NCBI GenBank assembly: GCA_032622095.1
Contig: CP136063.1
Location: forward strand, 37,916,106-37,980,105
Reading direction: 5' to 3'
Source of the DNA: Siphonodentalium dalli
Taxonomy: Eukaryota > Mollusca > Scaphopoda > Gadilida > Siphonodentaliidae
Length of the DNA stretch: 64,000 bases
Shown: positions 1 to 10,457 of the stretch, piece after piece
How positions within the stretch are numbered: the stretch's first letter is position 1
Layout of the letters: every line of letters starts with the position of its first letter
Position numbers and translations under genes: made by a program
The notes under the pieces: model-generated
Told to the model about the DNA's origin: nothing
What the model saw: the letters and a program-made list of their open reading frames with translations, nothing else
The model's database searches: none

Positions 1-2500
1 AGGTTTAAATGCTTGATTTTAAATGTAAATTTAGTACAATTCAGACAAATTTTGAAAATAAAGAGCGTTTTATCGATAGATACACTGAGTTATGTTTAAA
101 TGCTTAAGTGACGTGTTCATTTAATGTATGTGACCACGGGTGCAATAGTATGCTATATGAACCATTTCTGAAGTAATGACACCTTATTATTATCAGTAAC
201 ACTGTGCCAATGCATTATATTATGTATGTCTGTCTCCCATAAATGTACAGGCTAATATGACCTATAAATTGAAGGTAAGTGGCCAGTCTGTTACAATGTT
301 GTTGTCGTTTAACATACATTTCGTAAATTTTATTTGAATGAAAGCATGTAGATTGCATAAATCTTTGTTAAAACTAGGTACATTCAAACTATTTGGAAAA
401 TAAAGAGATGATTGATGTATACGCGGAATTAGGTTTAAATGCATAAATGACGTGTACCTTTAAGGTATGTGACCAAAATGCGGTGATTTGTATGCTATTT
501 GAACCATATCTGAAGTAGTGACACACTAGAAAACCTTAATTTCTACAGAAACATTAATTTTGTTTATCTCTCAGTCTCCACAGATGCAGAAGCCATTAGA
601 GCATGCATTTGAATGACAGACGTATCGTGGCATTAAATGACTTAAACATGTGTTTAATTACGAAGCTTCGAGAAATTGTGTGTAGGATTTACTTTATTTG
701 AAATGTTCAAATATCTATTGACAAGGCGTTGATTGACTCCTAATAGTTCGATTACAGATATTAAAGGGGTATTTAGAGAAAAAGCTTAACTAATGTTAGT
801 GATGATTTAATCAATTGTACCATAACAGTTGACCATTAGGAGGGATACATAATGGGGAGTCAGTATGTATTCAGGGTTCATGCCGCTCGCTGTATAACTT
901 TTGTGAGAATTAAATTGCATGGGTTATGCTCTGTAAGCATATGTTGTATAATTAGTATTGGCTGCTTCGAGTTTAATACGCTTTTCTGCTAACTCACACG
1001 GGCCAAGAATTTTTCAGAAATGGATAGATGATGTGTTATTAGCTTTTGTGAGAGCAAGTTCCTCGCTGGTCTGTTTAGTGCCCATCTGTTTGTGAAAATG
1101 TATAATGCTTGGTGTCCCTACATTTTTCATAAATGCTTTAAGATGGATAGATAGGTAAATTTATGAAGTGATGGTCACATATGCTCATTTTAAATCTATT
1201 CACAAACACCCTTGCACAGAAGCCATGTACCTTTAAGGTATGTGACCCAAATGCTTTGTATGCTATATGAACCATTTCTGAAGTAATAACAAATCAATAC
1301 CTTCATTTCCTACAGTGTTGATTCGTGCATCGAATGTACATGCATAATTTGTGACATCTAACTTGAAGGTAAGTGGCCAATTACAATTTTGTTGTCGTTT
1401 AACATTCATTCATAATGAGTGCCGTGCATGTGTCCCTTTAGAGTGCATTGTGTTCCCCTTAACTTGCACATACCGAGATTACCCTTTTAATATTCCCCAC
1501 CGTGAGTGCAGTGTCCCCCTTTAATGATGTCATAGCGTGGGTGCACATAAGACTGTACTATGAAAGGTTATAGCGCAGAAACAAACAGGAAAGATATTTT
1601 AATTAGTTATTAATGGGGATTCAAAGAGATTGCTTTACCATTCTGACCTGTTGAGTGTGCATCTGTGAAAATGCTTCGGTATAACCTCCAATATGGAAGT
1701 CGAATGTTTTTGGCCACTATGCAATGGATCTATGAGTATGCCTATGGCGTAAGATGGTAACACGTCTGGTTTTCGGTCCACATTGAGTCATATATGTAGT
1801 CGGATGAGAAAAGTTGTGCTTTATGTAATATAAATAGGGGAATGTATGAAATGGTGGTCTTATACGTTCAGCAAAGTAATGACAGATTAAACACCCATAT
1901 TTGCATAGCTCTCGCTTACAGGTTCGGAGAATATTCAATATGTAGAGAGATGCTGTCGTTATCTGTATCGTGGCAGTTAATGACTTAAACGTGTGTTTAA
2001 TTACGAAGCTTCGAGAAAGTGTGTGGCCAGTGTTGTATATGAAAACATATCACTGTGATTTACTTTATTAGACATTGACATGTTTTAACCCTAGTGCAGT
2101 TTAATTGATTCCTGATAGTTCGATTTATAACCTAGTGGTATGCCAAATCTTTTTGACCGCTTTATTCCCACGTGTTCAGAACCAGACATGGTTATATGTT
2201 GTGTTATTAGCTTGAGAGCTCTGTGCCCAGCAGCAGGTGCATAATACAACGTGCTTAGAAGTTAATTAACAGACAAAGGTGCGTCTGCCTTCAGCATTGT
2301 TAGTTTAAACGGCCATATACAAGTATGAATTGTCTTACACGAATACATTATGGATTTACTAGAATGTTGTAGAAAACAAAAATAAATGATTTTAACTGCC
2401 TATATTCCATGCGTGGAGAACGGTAAATAGATAGATGCTATGATACCCAATGTGTGTACCGTGTGAAATTAACATTATATATATATTCTCTATTTCCTAC
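1..2500. repeat. Diverged dispersed-repeat region, no gene seen
   Basis: AT-rich sequence without a convincing coding region. A roughly 300-bp repeat occurs in degraded copies at about 50-335, 395-560 and 1215-1415; shared phrases include GTATGCTATATGAACCATTT, TGAAGGTAAGTGGCCA and TTGTTGTCGTTTAACAT. A second pair, about 620-770 and 1955-2130, shares GTTTAATTACGAAGCTTCGA and a TTACTTTATT...GATAGTTCGATT stretch. The first copy contains the ATAAAGAGCG word (58-67) that recurs throughout the window. Short ORFs here have no protein-like composition. What the repeat belongs to is unknown. Confidence 0.6.
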
Positions 2501-2509
2501 ATTCATTAT

Positions 2510-2745
2510 GGATTTTACTAGAAAAAAAAATGTTCTAGAATTTTCCAGAAACAAAAAATTGTTCCAGATTGTTCCAGATTGTTCCAGAAAAAAAAAAATG
2601 TTCCAGAAATTACGTGGGAAGGAAGGAGGAGCGATATATAATAATTAATAAGGGGGGCGTTGCCATACTATGGGGCCATAGACACATACAAAGCATAGGA
2701 AAGGGGGCGTTGCCATACTATGGAGCCATAGACCTATAGGAAAAG
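2510..2745. repeat. Short tandem repeats (GTTCCAGA phrases; 50-bp GGGGGCGTTGCCATAC unit x2)
   Basis: Positions 2515-2615 hold several imperfect TTCCAGA / A-run units. They are followed by two copies of a roughly 50-bp unit (about 2650 and 2701) sharing GGGGGCGTTGCCATACTATG and CCATAGAC. These lie just upstream of the virus-like element and may mark its left boundary region. No coding potential is seen. Confidence 0.6.
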
Positions 2746-2789
2746 GGGTCCCATATGAAATTGCCCCCCCCAGTCACATACATGCTGCT

Positions 2790-3238
2790 ATCCGTTCGGT
2801 GGAAAAACAGAAGACTTCTCCAATCCAAAGATCAATAACGTTGATATGACTGTTGAGGGCAAGCCAAACCAGCTCTACTCTCAAGGCATGCGTGCCTATC
2901 AGCACACAGCAATGGGACGAAGCCAAAAAGTTCTTCGCATCATCACCCGCCAGCAGGCGACAGCCCGAAGTGGCGATGGTCGCAAAGGATCTGGGCCTGG
3001 CAGATGTGTCGCTTGGAAAGTTTCTGACAAGCAAGTATGCCTTGTGGCTTGACCTCAGGACAAATGATGACGACCAACTCCATGGTAACGGGCGACGTGT
3101 AGAGAACGCATCAGAGGGTTTCACAATTCAAATCACAAAAGAAAAAGAGGTGGCAGGCACACTGAACGTCCACTATACGTGCTTATGGACGGACACTTCA
3201 ATATAGAAGATGGGCGGTTTGTCTCAGCGCTTTATTAG
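2790..3238 (+). pseudogene. Structural-type protein remnant of the virus-like element
   Basis: Protein-like sequence runs on the plus strand through three successive frames. It starts in the frame containing 2846, moves to the frame of 2853-3206 near position 2920, and near 3178 moves again to a frame that ends at a TAG about 3236-3238. At least two frameshifts are therefore present. The middle part contains LHGNGRRVENASEGFTIQI, a polar segment of the sort seen in a small conserved protein of these elements; I suspect a minor structural protein. No catalytic motif is seen. It lies directly upstream of the ATPase remnant on the same strand. The 5' end is not recognisable. Function is inferred from context only. 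Confidence 0.4.
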
Positions 3239-3267
3239 TCATATATACTTGTATATGTATACATATA

Positions 3268-3808
3268 ATGGAACAGATGCACACAAAAGATCCCCAATCG
3301 GCCCTCATCTGTGGGTGGGCAGTCTGGCTGCGGGAAAACAGTGTTCACCGTCGATCTGTTGGAGGGCCCCTGCAGTGGCACGTTTCGACACACTGTAATC
3401 CTGTGCACCACCTGCACAACAAGGCGTACTAGAGCCGGCCGTGGATATGGGCTGACCTCCGATATATATGTTGCTGATCCGGGCGAGCGGCTCCATAATT
3501 ATCTACGGGCATTATACCAACTCTTTCAGGGCGAACCGACGTTGCATATTGTTGATGACTGCTCGGCCACGAAGGCCCTGACGAAGAAGAAGGGCATGCT
3601 TTCTGAGCTGGCTTTCTCAGGCCGACACGCAGGGCTAAGCGTCTGGGTCCTCACTCAGATGTATAACTCCGTCCCAAAGGACCTGCGCGAAAATGACGTG
3701 ATCCCTAGCCGGGAAGAGCGAGCAGCTGTTCGACAGCTGCTAGCATAAACTAAGCATGCTAAGCTTCTGTTAAAGACAAATCAGCCAACTGCTTATAATG
3801 TAGAATGA
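3268..3808 (+). pseudogene. FtsK/HerA-like (A32-type) packaging ATPase remnant
   Basis: The reading frame from 3311 to 3748 carries a clear Walker A (GQSGCGKT, near 3317-3340), a Walker B-like HIVDDC near 3546-3563, and a downstream SGRHAGLSVWVLTQ segment typical of the sensor region of DNA-packaging ATPases in dsDNA viruses and Polinton-like elements. Such enzymes pump DNA into capsids. A plausible ATG at 3268 lies in a different frame from the P-loop, so a frameshift sits near 3300-3310. A TAA at 3746-3748 is followed by 19 more open in-frame codons to a TGA at 3806-3808, suggesting a nonsense mutation. The stretch after the sensor region is short for the family, suggesting an internal deletion. 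It is not expected to be functional. Confidence 0.65.
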
Positions 3809-3965
3809 TGTATAACACTGATATGTGCTATCTATATCACTTATGTGCTTGAGCCATGTCATACTTGGTATCCTTGCGTGGGTGTGTACGTATACCTAGA
3901 TATATGTATTAGACTTCGCCAGCTAAGAAAAATATTCACATTCGGATTACAGACAATTACAAATA

Positions 3966-4575
3966 TGAATTGTTATGAGCTGGTCGACGAGTTGCTGAAA
4001 GGGCAAACGAAGGATGCAGCTAGTTCCGTAGGAACTGTCGGGACGACGACAGAACTTGCTGCGGAACAGAGAGGCACTAGCTCAACCGGGGATGACGCTG
4101 CATTGGGAAATGTTGATGCGCAACAACGGGTTGTGGCTGTGCATCGGCAGCGGGAAAGGCTCGGCGGGGGTCAGGGCAAACAGTATATGGGAAAGCATTA
4201 ACGGCAGACCAAGTCGACGCAATGGACGACGAGAAGGTGGAGAAGCTATATGCCCATTATGAGGCGCGACTGGGTACCGCGATGACAAAGACGCTGGGTC
4301 AGGCAGAGCTCCAGTGGTATGCGGGGGATGCCGGCCTCCTCCTCCCGATTCCCATCGAGAGCCAACCAAACTGGTCGCTGATCTCAAGGCCGACCCTTTT
4401 ATTTGGGCACGCCCTACGCACTGCTACATGTCCGCTGTACCATCGATATGGCATGTATTTAGCGCCGTTGACTGCTGCGTTGACCACTGCGAAGCATTGC
4501 CAATTTGGACATGTCTACACACGAAGTATAGTCGAAGAAGACAATAATTTCCTCGGAAATTCCTGCAAATCTGAA
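3966..4575 (+). pseudogene. Degraded gene of the virus-like element (unknown function)
   Basis: The plus-strand frame from ATG 3966 (start MNCYELVDELLKG) is protein-like for about 20-25 codons. It then loses coherence, and protein-like sequence resumes in another frame near 4200 with a charged segment (MDDEKVEKLYAHYEARLG, 4222 onward). After further frame changes it continues to LYHRYGMYLAPLTAALTTAK around 4432-4491. Several indels are needed to explain this. The alanine/threonine-rich end and the position downstream of the ATPase fit a conserved uncharacterised protein of Polinton-like elements. No enzymatic motif is seen. Confidence 0.45.
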
Positions 4576-4579
4576 ACTG

Positions 4580-5093
4580 ATGGATGAATTATTACAAAGT
4601 AATAATATAAACAGAGTGACCACTGACGCTGCGCCACTACCGGAGGATACTCCCAATGGAGGGGTTGCCGTCCTAAAGGACTTACGCAACGACAAGCCAA
4701 GGACCCCAAAGGATCCCAAGAAGGTCGAAGCCGGGCGAGCGGGCGCCGCAGCTCGTCGGGCAAAACACGAGAAAATCCTCCAGGAATCCAAGGCCTCAAT
4801 AGAACCAGCCTGAGTAGCTACTACTATTCCGACTGCATCGCTATCGAATTCGCGAAGCCATACCCTTCTGCCACTGGTGGTACCCACAACGGAAGGAGTA
4901 ATAACAGCCGTCATAAAGGACCTCAAAGCGATCTCCGATTGGTCCAATGGAACAGGAACTGTGGTTAGACGGGGAGCTTGGGTTGGTCGGTGCGGTGTTG
5001 CTGTTCCGTAGGAACTATCAGAACGCGGCCCATCAACGCACGCATGCGCCCGTGACGCGGGGCGAAGAAGTGACACCGCAAAACACCAATTAA
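4580..5093 (+). pseudogene. Lysine/alanine-rich protein remnant of the virus-like element
   Basis: The frame 4580-4813 encodes about 77 residues including a basic, alanine-rich segment (KDPKKVEAGRAGAAARRAKH), which suggests a nucleic-acid-associated or coiled segment. After the stop, protein-like sequence continues in other frames. One starts near 4890 (VITAVIKDLKAISDWSNGTG) and reaches a stop near 5010; another ends at a TAA about 5091-5093. It could be the 3' half of the gene that starts at 3966 rather than a separate gene. Its last ~200 bp is repeated in the second copy (6132-6357). Function is unknown. Confidence 0.4.
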
Positions 5094-5162
5094 AGAATGA
5101 TCCATTTTATATGGAATAATATATTGCAAAGTAATATTTTACTTGTAATATACATAGCAGAT

Positions 5163-5402
5163 ATGTCTTCCCCAAGTACTGATGGAAAGATACTCGTCAA
5201 CGCGGCGTACCACGGCGCCGTGGTATATGGTCTTGCCATTGGCTACTCCCGCCTCGCCGAAATGGCTATTGTTGGTCCTTCCCCTAAACTAGACTTCACG
5301 CCCCGCGACATGGGCATGGTCGTTGTTGATGTCGCACTCGCCGCGGCCACGAGAGATATGCTAATTAAACAGGAGCTCATTCCAGCTGATATTATGAAGT
5401 AA
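5163..5402 (+). CDS. Intact small hydrophobic protein of the virus-like element (79 aa)
   Basis: ATG at 5163, TAA at 5400-5402; the upstream ATG at 5097 only adds an AT-rich, unlikely extension. The product has two hydrophobic stretches (around residues 16-27 and 54-63) separated by charged residues, so a small membrane-associated or virion protein is possible. It is the only unbroken gene in the element. The next gene's ATG lies two bases after its stop (TAATCATG), as expected for compact viral gene packing. The duplicate copy at 6428-6670 is frameshifted by two extra bases. I recognise it only as a conserved small protein of such elements; no biochemical role is known to me. Confidence 0.5.
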   Translation: MSSPSTDGKILVNAAYHGAVVYGLAIGYSRLAEMAIVGPSPKLDFTPRDMGMVVVDVALAAATRDMLIKQELIPADIMK

Positions 5403-5404
5403 TC

Positions 5405-5813
5405 ATGTTGACTGTCGCAATGTTGATCGGAGTTGCACTCGCCAACGCATTAACTTTCAGCTGGGCAAACTATCTCTTTTCGATGTTGAGAAATTCGGGC
5501 GTTGACGAAGAGCGAAAGCGCCATGATTTAGCTGCAAACTGCACAAGCCTCATGGTCCCGAAAACGGACTGAGTGCCTTGACTGGATCAATGAAGAACTC
5601 TGTCGCCATGGTCATACCGTTCAGACATTCCGTGATGTCGACGCTGCAATCCACGTTTACGCGCAGGTCATGGCAAAAATGAAGCTGAGTTTCACCTGGC
5701 CCCAGAGACCAAACTATCCGACTTCTACACGCCCTCAGATGACCAAAACAAACCGAGATATAACCTTTATTGCCTTGGCATTGGCTGCAAGCGGTGCGGT
5801 CGCTTATAAGTAG
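5405..5813 (+). pseudogene. Small protein with hydrophobic N-terminus, frameshifted
   Basis: ATG at 5405, two bases after the preceding stop. It opens with a hydrophobic stretch (AMLIGVALANALTF) that looks like a membrane anchor and is followed by a charged segment (GVDEERKRHDLA). The frame is lost near 5540. Protein-like sequence continues in another frame (ECLDWINEELCRHGHTVQTF), shifts again, and ends with a second hydrophobic segment just before TAG 5811-5813. The two-anchor, charged-middle layout is consistent with a small membrane protein of the element. It is a pseudogene here; the duplicate at 6672-7062 is also broken. Confidence 0.45.
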
Positions 5814-6427
5814 ACGGAGTGAATATGTTATATATGTGTATTACTTGCAATACATGTATTACTTGTAAAACATAATATATAAGCAAGTCCGCATGGAATG
5901 GACAGAGTTACAAATTTACATTCGGGGGAACCCACCTGGATAATATGAATGTTATTTCTATACACCATACACCTGAGGGCACAGTGCGGTCGTCTAGTTT
6001 ATTTATATTGAATTTGCTGTACAATAGCATTCCTAGCGGTTGAAAGTGTATCGCGGGTCATTCAGGAACTTAAAGTGTAATACCTATATTTTGCCGGCAA
6101 GCCATACCTATTTTTAACTCTACAAACAGCGCGAGTAATAACAGCCGTCATAAAGGACCTCAAAGCAGTGGCTCTGCGGCCTCCGATTAGTCCAATGGAA
6201 CAGGAACTGCTGTTCATACGGAACTGTGGTTAGTCGGGGAGCTTGGGTTGGTCCGTGCGGTGTTGCTGTTCCGTAGGAACTATCGGAACGCGGCCCATCA
6301 ACGCACGCAAGCGCCCGTGACGCGGAGCGAAGAAGTGACACCGCAAAACACCAATTAAAGAATGATCCATTTTATATGGAATAATATATTGCAAAGTAAT
6401 ATTTTACTTGTAATATACATAGCAGAT

Positions 6428-6670
6428 ATGTCTTCCCCAAGTACTGATGGAAAGATACTCGTCAACCCGGCGTACCACGGCGCCGTGGTATATGGTCTTG
6501 CCATTGGCTACTCCCGCCTCGCCAAAATGGCTATTGGTGGTCCTTCCCCTCTAACCTGGACTTCACGCCCCGCGACATGGACATGGTCGTTGTTGATGTC
6601 GCACTCGCAGCGGCCACGAAAGATATGCTAATTAAACAGGGGCTCATTCCAGCTGATATTATGAAGTAAT
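6428..6670 (+). pseudogene. Second copy of the small hydrophobic protein gene, frameshifted
   Basis: Corresponds to 5163-5402. The first ~40 codons match, with a few substitutions. Two additional bases near 6550 (CCCCTCTAACC versus CCCCTAAACT) then shift the frame, and the open frame ends early at 6631. The original stop and the TAATCATG junction with the next gene are still visible around 6667-6674. Divergence from copy A suggests the duplication is not very recent. Confidence 0.55.
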
Positions 6671-6671
6671 C

Positions 6672-7062
6672 ATGGCGACTGTCGCAATGTTCATCGGAGT
6701 TACACTCGCCAACGCATTAGCTTTCAGCGGGTCAAGCTATCTCTTTTCGATGTTGAGAAATTCGGGCGTTGACGAAAACGCCATGATTTAGCTGCAGACT
6801 GCACAAGCCTCATGGTCCCGAAAACGGACTGAGTGCCTTGACTGGATCAATGAAGAACTCTGTCGCCATGGACATGCCGTTCAAATATTCCGTGATGTCG
6901 ACGCTGAAATCCATGTTTAAGCGCAGGTCATGGAAAAAGTGAAGCTGAGTTTCACCTGGCCCCTGAGACCAAACTTTCCGACTTCTACACGGCCTCAGAT
7001 GACCAAATCAAACCGAGATATTACCTTTATTGCCTGCAAGCGGTGCGGTCGCTTATAAATAG
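6672..7062 (+). pseudogene. Second copy of the hydrophobic-N-terminus protein gene, broken
   Basis: Corresponds to 5405-5813. It starts with an ATG at 6672, keeps the hydrophobic start, and loses a GAGCGA-type segment near 6775, giving an early TAG. Later frames match copy A until a ~10-bp deletion near 7035 and the terminal TAG at 7060-7062. Not functional. Confidence 0.5.
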
Positions 7063-7384
7063 ACCAAGTGAATATGTTATATATGCATGTGTATTACTTG
7101 TAATACATGTATTACTTGTAAAACATAATATATATAAGCAAGTCCGCATGGACAGAGTTAAAAATTTACATTCGGGGGAACCCACCTGGAAAATATGAAT
7201 GTTATTTCTATACACCGTTCACCTGAGGGCGCAGTGCAGTCGTCTAGTTTATTTCTATTGAATTTGCTGTACAATAGCATTCCTATATAGCGGTTGAAAG
7301 TGTATCGCGGGTCATTCAGGAAGTTATAGTGTAATACCTATATTTTGCCGGCAAGTCATACGTATTTTAACTCAACAAACAGCG

Positions 7385-7560
7385 CGACTCTCATATTTAT
7401 TTTAACTCTGTTTACATTAAGTGAATAAACATTCTTAAATCGGTGTGTATTCTCTTTTTGCGCGTTTATGATGGAGAGTCCTGTGCCCTCCGGTGGCACT
7501 GTAGTTATGTGTTTTAGTTAACGTACTCTGCCTGCTGGGAAAGTGGCTAGGGGGGTTTTG
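7385..7560. other. Right flank of the virus-like element
   Basis: AT-rich with TTTAACTCTG and GTGAATAAACATTC phrases; the AATAAA at about 7420 could be a polyadenylation signal for transcripts of the element. No coding sequence is seen. Confidence 0.3.
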
Positions 7561-7569
7561 GTGCGATAT

Positions 7570-8215
7570 ATGGGGTTTTTGTGGTGTATTGGGCTGGGAG
7601 CCTTTTTCATTCGATTGGGCTTTTTTGTGGTATTTTGGGCTGGGAGCCTTTTTGATGCGATTTGAGGATTTTATAAAGGTTCAATGGCCTCTGCTGCTAA
7701 TAAGTTTCAAATGTTATGTTCGTCCCAAATACTTTACGAATTTGGTTCATATTCATATTTTCGGCCCAAAATTTCTCGCTAAACTGGCCAATTGTGAATC
7801 TGGGGTCATTTGCAAAAAAATCACGAAATTTTCCAGACCGAGCAGTGGGAATTTCTATTTTACCCACTTTTTCGAACTCGACCCAAAAAGTTTGGCCCAG
7901 GTGGCAATTTTTAATATGTGACAGTTTGCCACATTTTTCCGAAATTTTCCCGACCGAGCATTGTCAAAACTGAAATTCGGCCCAAAAAATTGTTCGGCCC
8001 AAAATTTTTGGCCGACGTGGCCAACAATAACCCAGCACTTGTTTCGGCTAATTTCCGTTAATTTTCGAACTTTGCCTATTTTCGAGGCATTTTTGAACTT
8101 TTATACCGAATTTTCTTTCACAGGAAATTTCGTCTCGCCTTACTTAAGACGTGGTCATGGTCATTTGCAACATTTTCCCAAATATTTTGAATAAGGAATA
8201 ATGAATAAGTAACGA
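7570..8215 (+). repeat. Satellite-bearing repeat, copy 1 (plus orientation)
   Basis: Contains degraded units of a roughly 150-bp repeat with the phrases TTTACGAA, CGGCCCAAAATTT, CTGGCCA, TTTGCCACATTTT and GACCGAGCA. It ends in GAATAAGGAATAATGAATAAGTAACGAC. The same composition and the same end phrase recur at 11115-11960 (inverted) and 15240-16345. ORFs here (7589-8194) are repeat reading frames, not genes. Confidence 0.7.
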
Positions 8216-9410
8216 CATTCACGCTGCTCATAACAGTAGCTTTGTAGCGTTTGTGCAGCTAAACATTGAACCAGGGTACACCAGCAACTCATTATAAATA
8301 TAGTGCTTAAAAGTACCAAACAAGAATATTTCTGTCAGTGTCCGTCGAATCATCATGACACATGTTCTCTGATATACTTGGGTTTATATCAAAGACACGA
8401 ATGTGTTCTCAAAACATTAGTATGTAATGTAATATGTATGTAATCACATTCTGTTAAGACTTCAGCATTGCGGGGGAAGTACAGAGATGCATACTACCTT
8501 ATTAACATCCAAATTAGTTGAGTACTATTTTTGGTAAATTCTGCGCAATTTGAAGACAGATATATCAGTGAACATAGTGCACACGATGGCACGCATGTAG
8601 AGTTACACTGTCCTTAATAAATCATAAAGTATGGATAAAGTCCACTATAGTATAAATGTGCATCTAGCGTATAATATACCTGTTACCTATTTAGTCCTGA
8701 AGATATGTATCTTTCAGAACCTGGTTTAATCATAATTATGGTTTATTACACACATAGCCGTAATTTATAAGGATTTCTTGGTGAATTAAAAGTGGTAATG
8801 TCACACCTGTGAATTATGTCACCGGTGAGAGCACGCGATTTTTGACAGTTCCGATCTAAGCCGGAACTATTTTCACTTTCTACGGCTCAAGCACTGTTGA
8901 AGTTTAACAGAAACGAACTGCCAACGATGATGCAGTTATCACGCAGAAGCAGTTAATAAACCGGTAAAATGAAGAAGAATCTTACCTATTATTGACTCCG
9001 GTGATCCGAACTATGTCATATTCCAGTCAAATGAACTATGAAAAAATCCATGTGAACAATAAATTTATCCAGTTCCGAGCTGAATTTCCACGTGTTGCTC
9101 TTCCAGTGTTTGTTTACGTCGATGATTAAAATATCATCACTTCGAAACTTAAGTTTTCTACATTTAGCACGCGTTCCAAACATTTCCTGTATGAACCAAC
9201 ATTATTTACACACACCATCAGAATCTTCACAATATCCCCTTCCAAGTGCCATGCTTGTTCGGTAAGAATAAACACAATTTTGACAGAAAATTTCCGAAAC
9301 TTAAAAAAATTATCGCACGTTGGGGCTCTAAATGGGAGAATCAGCTAATCCGGGCTTATTTTGTCACATCTTCTCTTCAGAATTAGCAACTTTTAGTGGT
9401 TGAAAGTGTG
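8216..9410. other. No gene recognised
   Basis: AT-rich unique-looking sequence. A phrase GTGAATTATGTCAC near 8810-8824 matches the arms of the hairpin element at 9421-9570, so a fragment of that family may start here. No ORF with protein-like composition was found. Confidence 0.4.
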
Positions 9411-9420
9411 TTAAACAGAA

Positions 9421-9570
9421 TAATCAATTGGTTTCGATGATTACGTGACATAATTCACTCGGGTAGCAGGTCCTATTGGCAAAACCCTCGTTCGCTCCTG
9501 TCACTCGGATTTTACCAGGCCCGGCTCCCCTCGTGAATTATGTCACATAATCATCGAAACCAATTGATTA
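9421..9570. mobile_element. Foldback/MITE-like hairpin element, ~150 bp
   Basis: The left arm (9421-9460) and right arm (about 9531-9570) are nearly perfect inverted repeats of about 40 bp, TAATCAATTGGTTTCGATGA against its complement. They flank a ~70-bp GC-richer loop that contains inverted CCCTCG/CGAGG-like words. This is typical of a short non-autonomous inverted-repeat element. No clear target-site duplication can be assigned. Confidence 0.6.
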
Positions 9571-9644
9571 CTCTCTATATATTCATTATGGGCATGAATG
9601 ACATGAATTTGAACTGAGTAGAACGCGCAACAGTCATCGACAGA

Positions 9645-9870
9645 CAGCTAACTTCAGAAATGCCTATGCGTATTTTTTCCTGTTTGTTCGATAACCTCTT
9701 TGAATCATCCTATTTTTGGCTCAGTTTTATATTTGTCGACTCATCGCGAAAAATAGAACTGCGCGGATTTAAATACAGAAAAGAAATTATAGAAATGTTT
9801 AGAGCACACTACACTGTGTGTATCTATCATGATGACAAATATGTAATTACACCAGCCAGTTCTAAGTGAA
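9645..9870. repeat. Segment duplicated at 39040-39285
   Basis: Shares AACTTCAGAAATGCC, CCTGTTTGTT...ATAACCTCTTT, TTTGGCT and AGAGCACACTACACTRTGTG with 39040-39285, in the same order and orientation. Both copies lie on the low-coordinate side of exon-like coiled-coil segments on the minus strand. The 69-codon ORF at 9660-9869 falls inside but is not conserved as an ORF in the other copy, so I do not call it coding. Confidence 0.5.
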
Positions 9871-10457
9871 TAAGTAAGATCACCAACTCGCGGTGAATCC
9901 GCCATTTGGTTTCCGGAGGTCAAGGTTAAGAAGTAGCAATTATTTTTAGCATATGGTTCCAGTCTGGGAATTCCCGAAATAAAATGGTAACAGTTCCGTT
10001 ATAGAATCGCAGGTGCGACAACTTCATAAACCTAATTGAACAATCACCCTGGATACATACAATACATAGGTTTCGCGTAGTAGATGGATTGAGTGTATAT
10101 AAGTTTTTGCGTTATTTTTTTTATCGCAAATATTCGCTAGAAAATTTTATCAGTAAATTATGAGAAGTTCGTTGACAAACGATTAAATGTCTGAATTTCC
10201 GCATCGTCACCAGATCCTAACTCTGTAGATGACATGGCCACAAGATAATTTTGAAACCCTTAGTTGCACTCAGAATAACTGAAATTATGCCATCAAATGC
10301 TGATCAAAAATGCTCGCACTGTCGAATGTTTACAAATGGATGCTACTTCTTAACTTTGTCCTTTTACCGGTGGGTTGGGTAAAATACTAGGAATCGGACC
10401 ATACAGAACCATCGGCCATCTTGAAACTCGCGAACCAGTGACAAGGCTTATACTAAC
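9871..10457. other. No gene recognised
   Basis: AT-rich, with no repeat or ORF that stands out. In the paralogous segment at 39 kb the equivalent interval is almost absent, so this ~590 bp may be an insertion or intronic sequence. Confidence 0.35.

Larger units (their letters stand above)
4898..7384. repeat. Direct tandem duplication, ~1.24 kb unit, two copies
   Basis: Copy A about 4898-6131, copy B about 6132-7384. Both start near GTAATAACAGCCGTCATAAA and end near AACAAACAGCGCGA. They are highly similar by eye, with scattered substitutions and small indels. Examples are a 28-bp AGTGGCTCTGCGG-type difference near 6166, two extra bases near 6550 and a 10-bp loss near 7035. Each copy carries the small-gene pair plus an AT-rich tail with GTATTACTTGTAATAC repeats. 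The junction word GCGCGA(GT/CT) is shared, so unequal exchange or replication slippage is plausible. Confidence 0.8.
2790..7390 (+). mobile_element. Broken integrated virus-like (Polinton-like) element with 3' tandem duplication
   Basis: A GC-richer block in AT-rich surroundings, holding several same-strand, closely spaced coding remnants. In order they are a structural-protein-like fragment, an FtsK/HerA (A32-like) packaging ATPase remnant, a long alanine-rich or charged structural-type remnant, an intact 79-codon hydrophobic small ORF and a small protein with a hydrophobic N-terminus. This set resembles integrated dsDNA virus-like or Polinton-like elements in marine invertebrate genomes; that family assignment is from memory. 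No polymerase, integrase or terminal inverted repeat is visible, so it is a fragment. The last ~1.24 kb is duplicated in direct orientation (4898-6131 and 6132-7384). Frameshifts and stops in nearly every gene show that it is inactive. Confidence 0.6.

Noticed and set aside
4459-5076. 205-codon minus-strand ORF opposite the virus-like element
   Set aside because: Antisense shadow of GC-richer plus-strand coding remnants; serine/arginine/proline-rich pattern typical of reverse frames.
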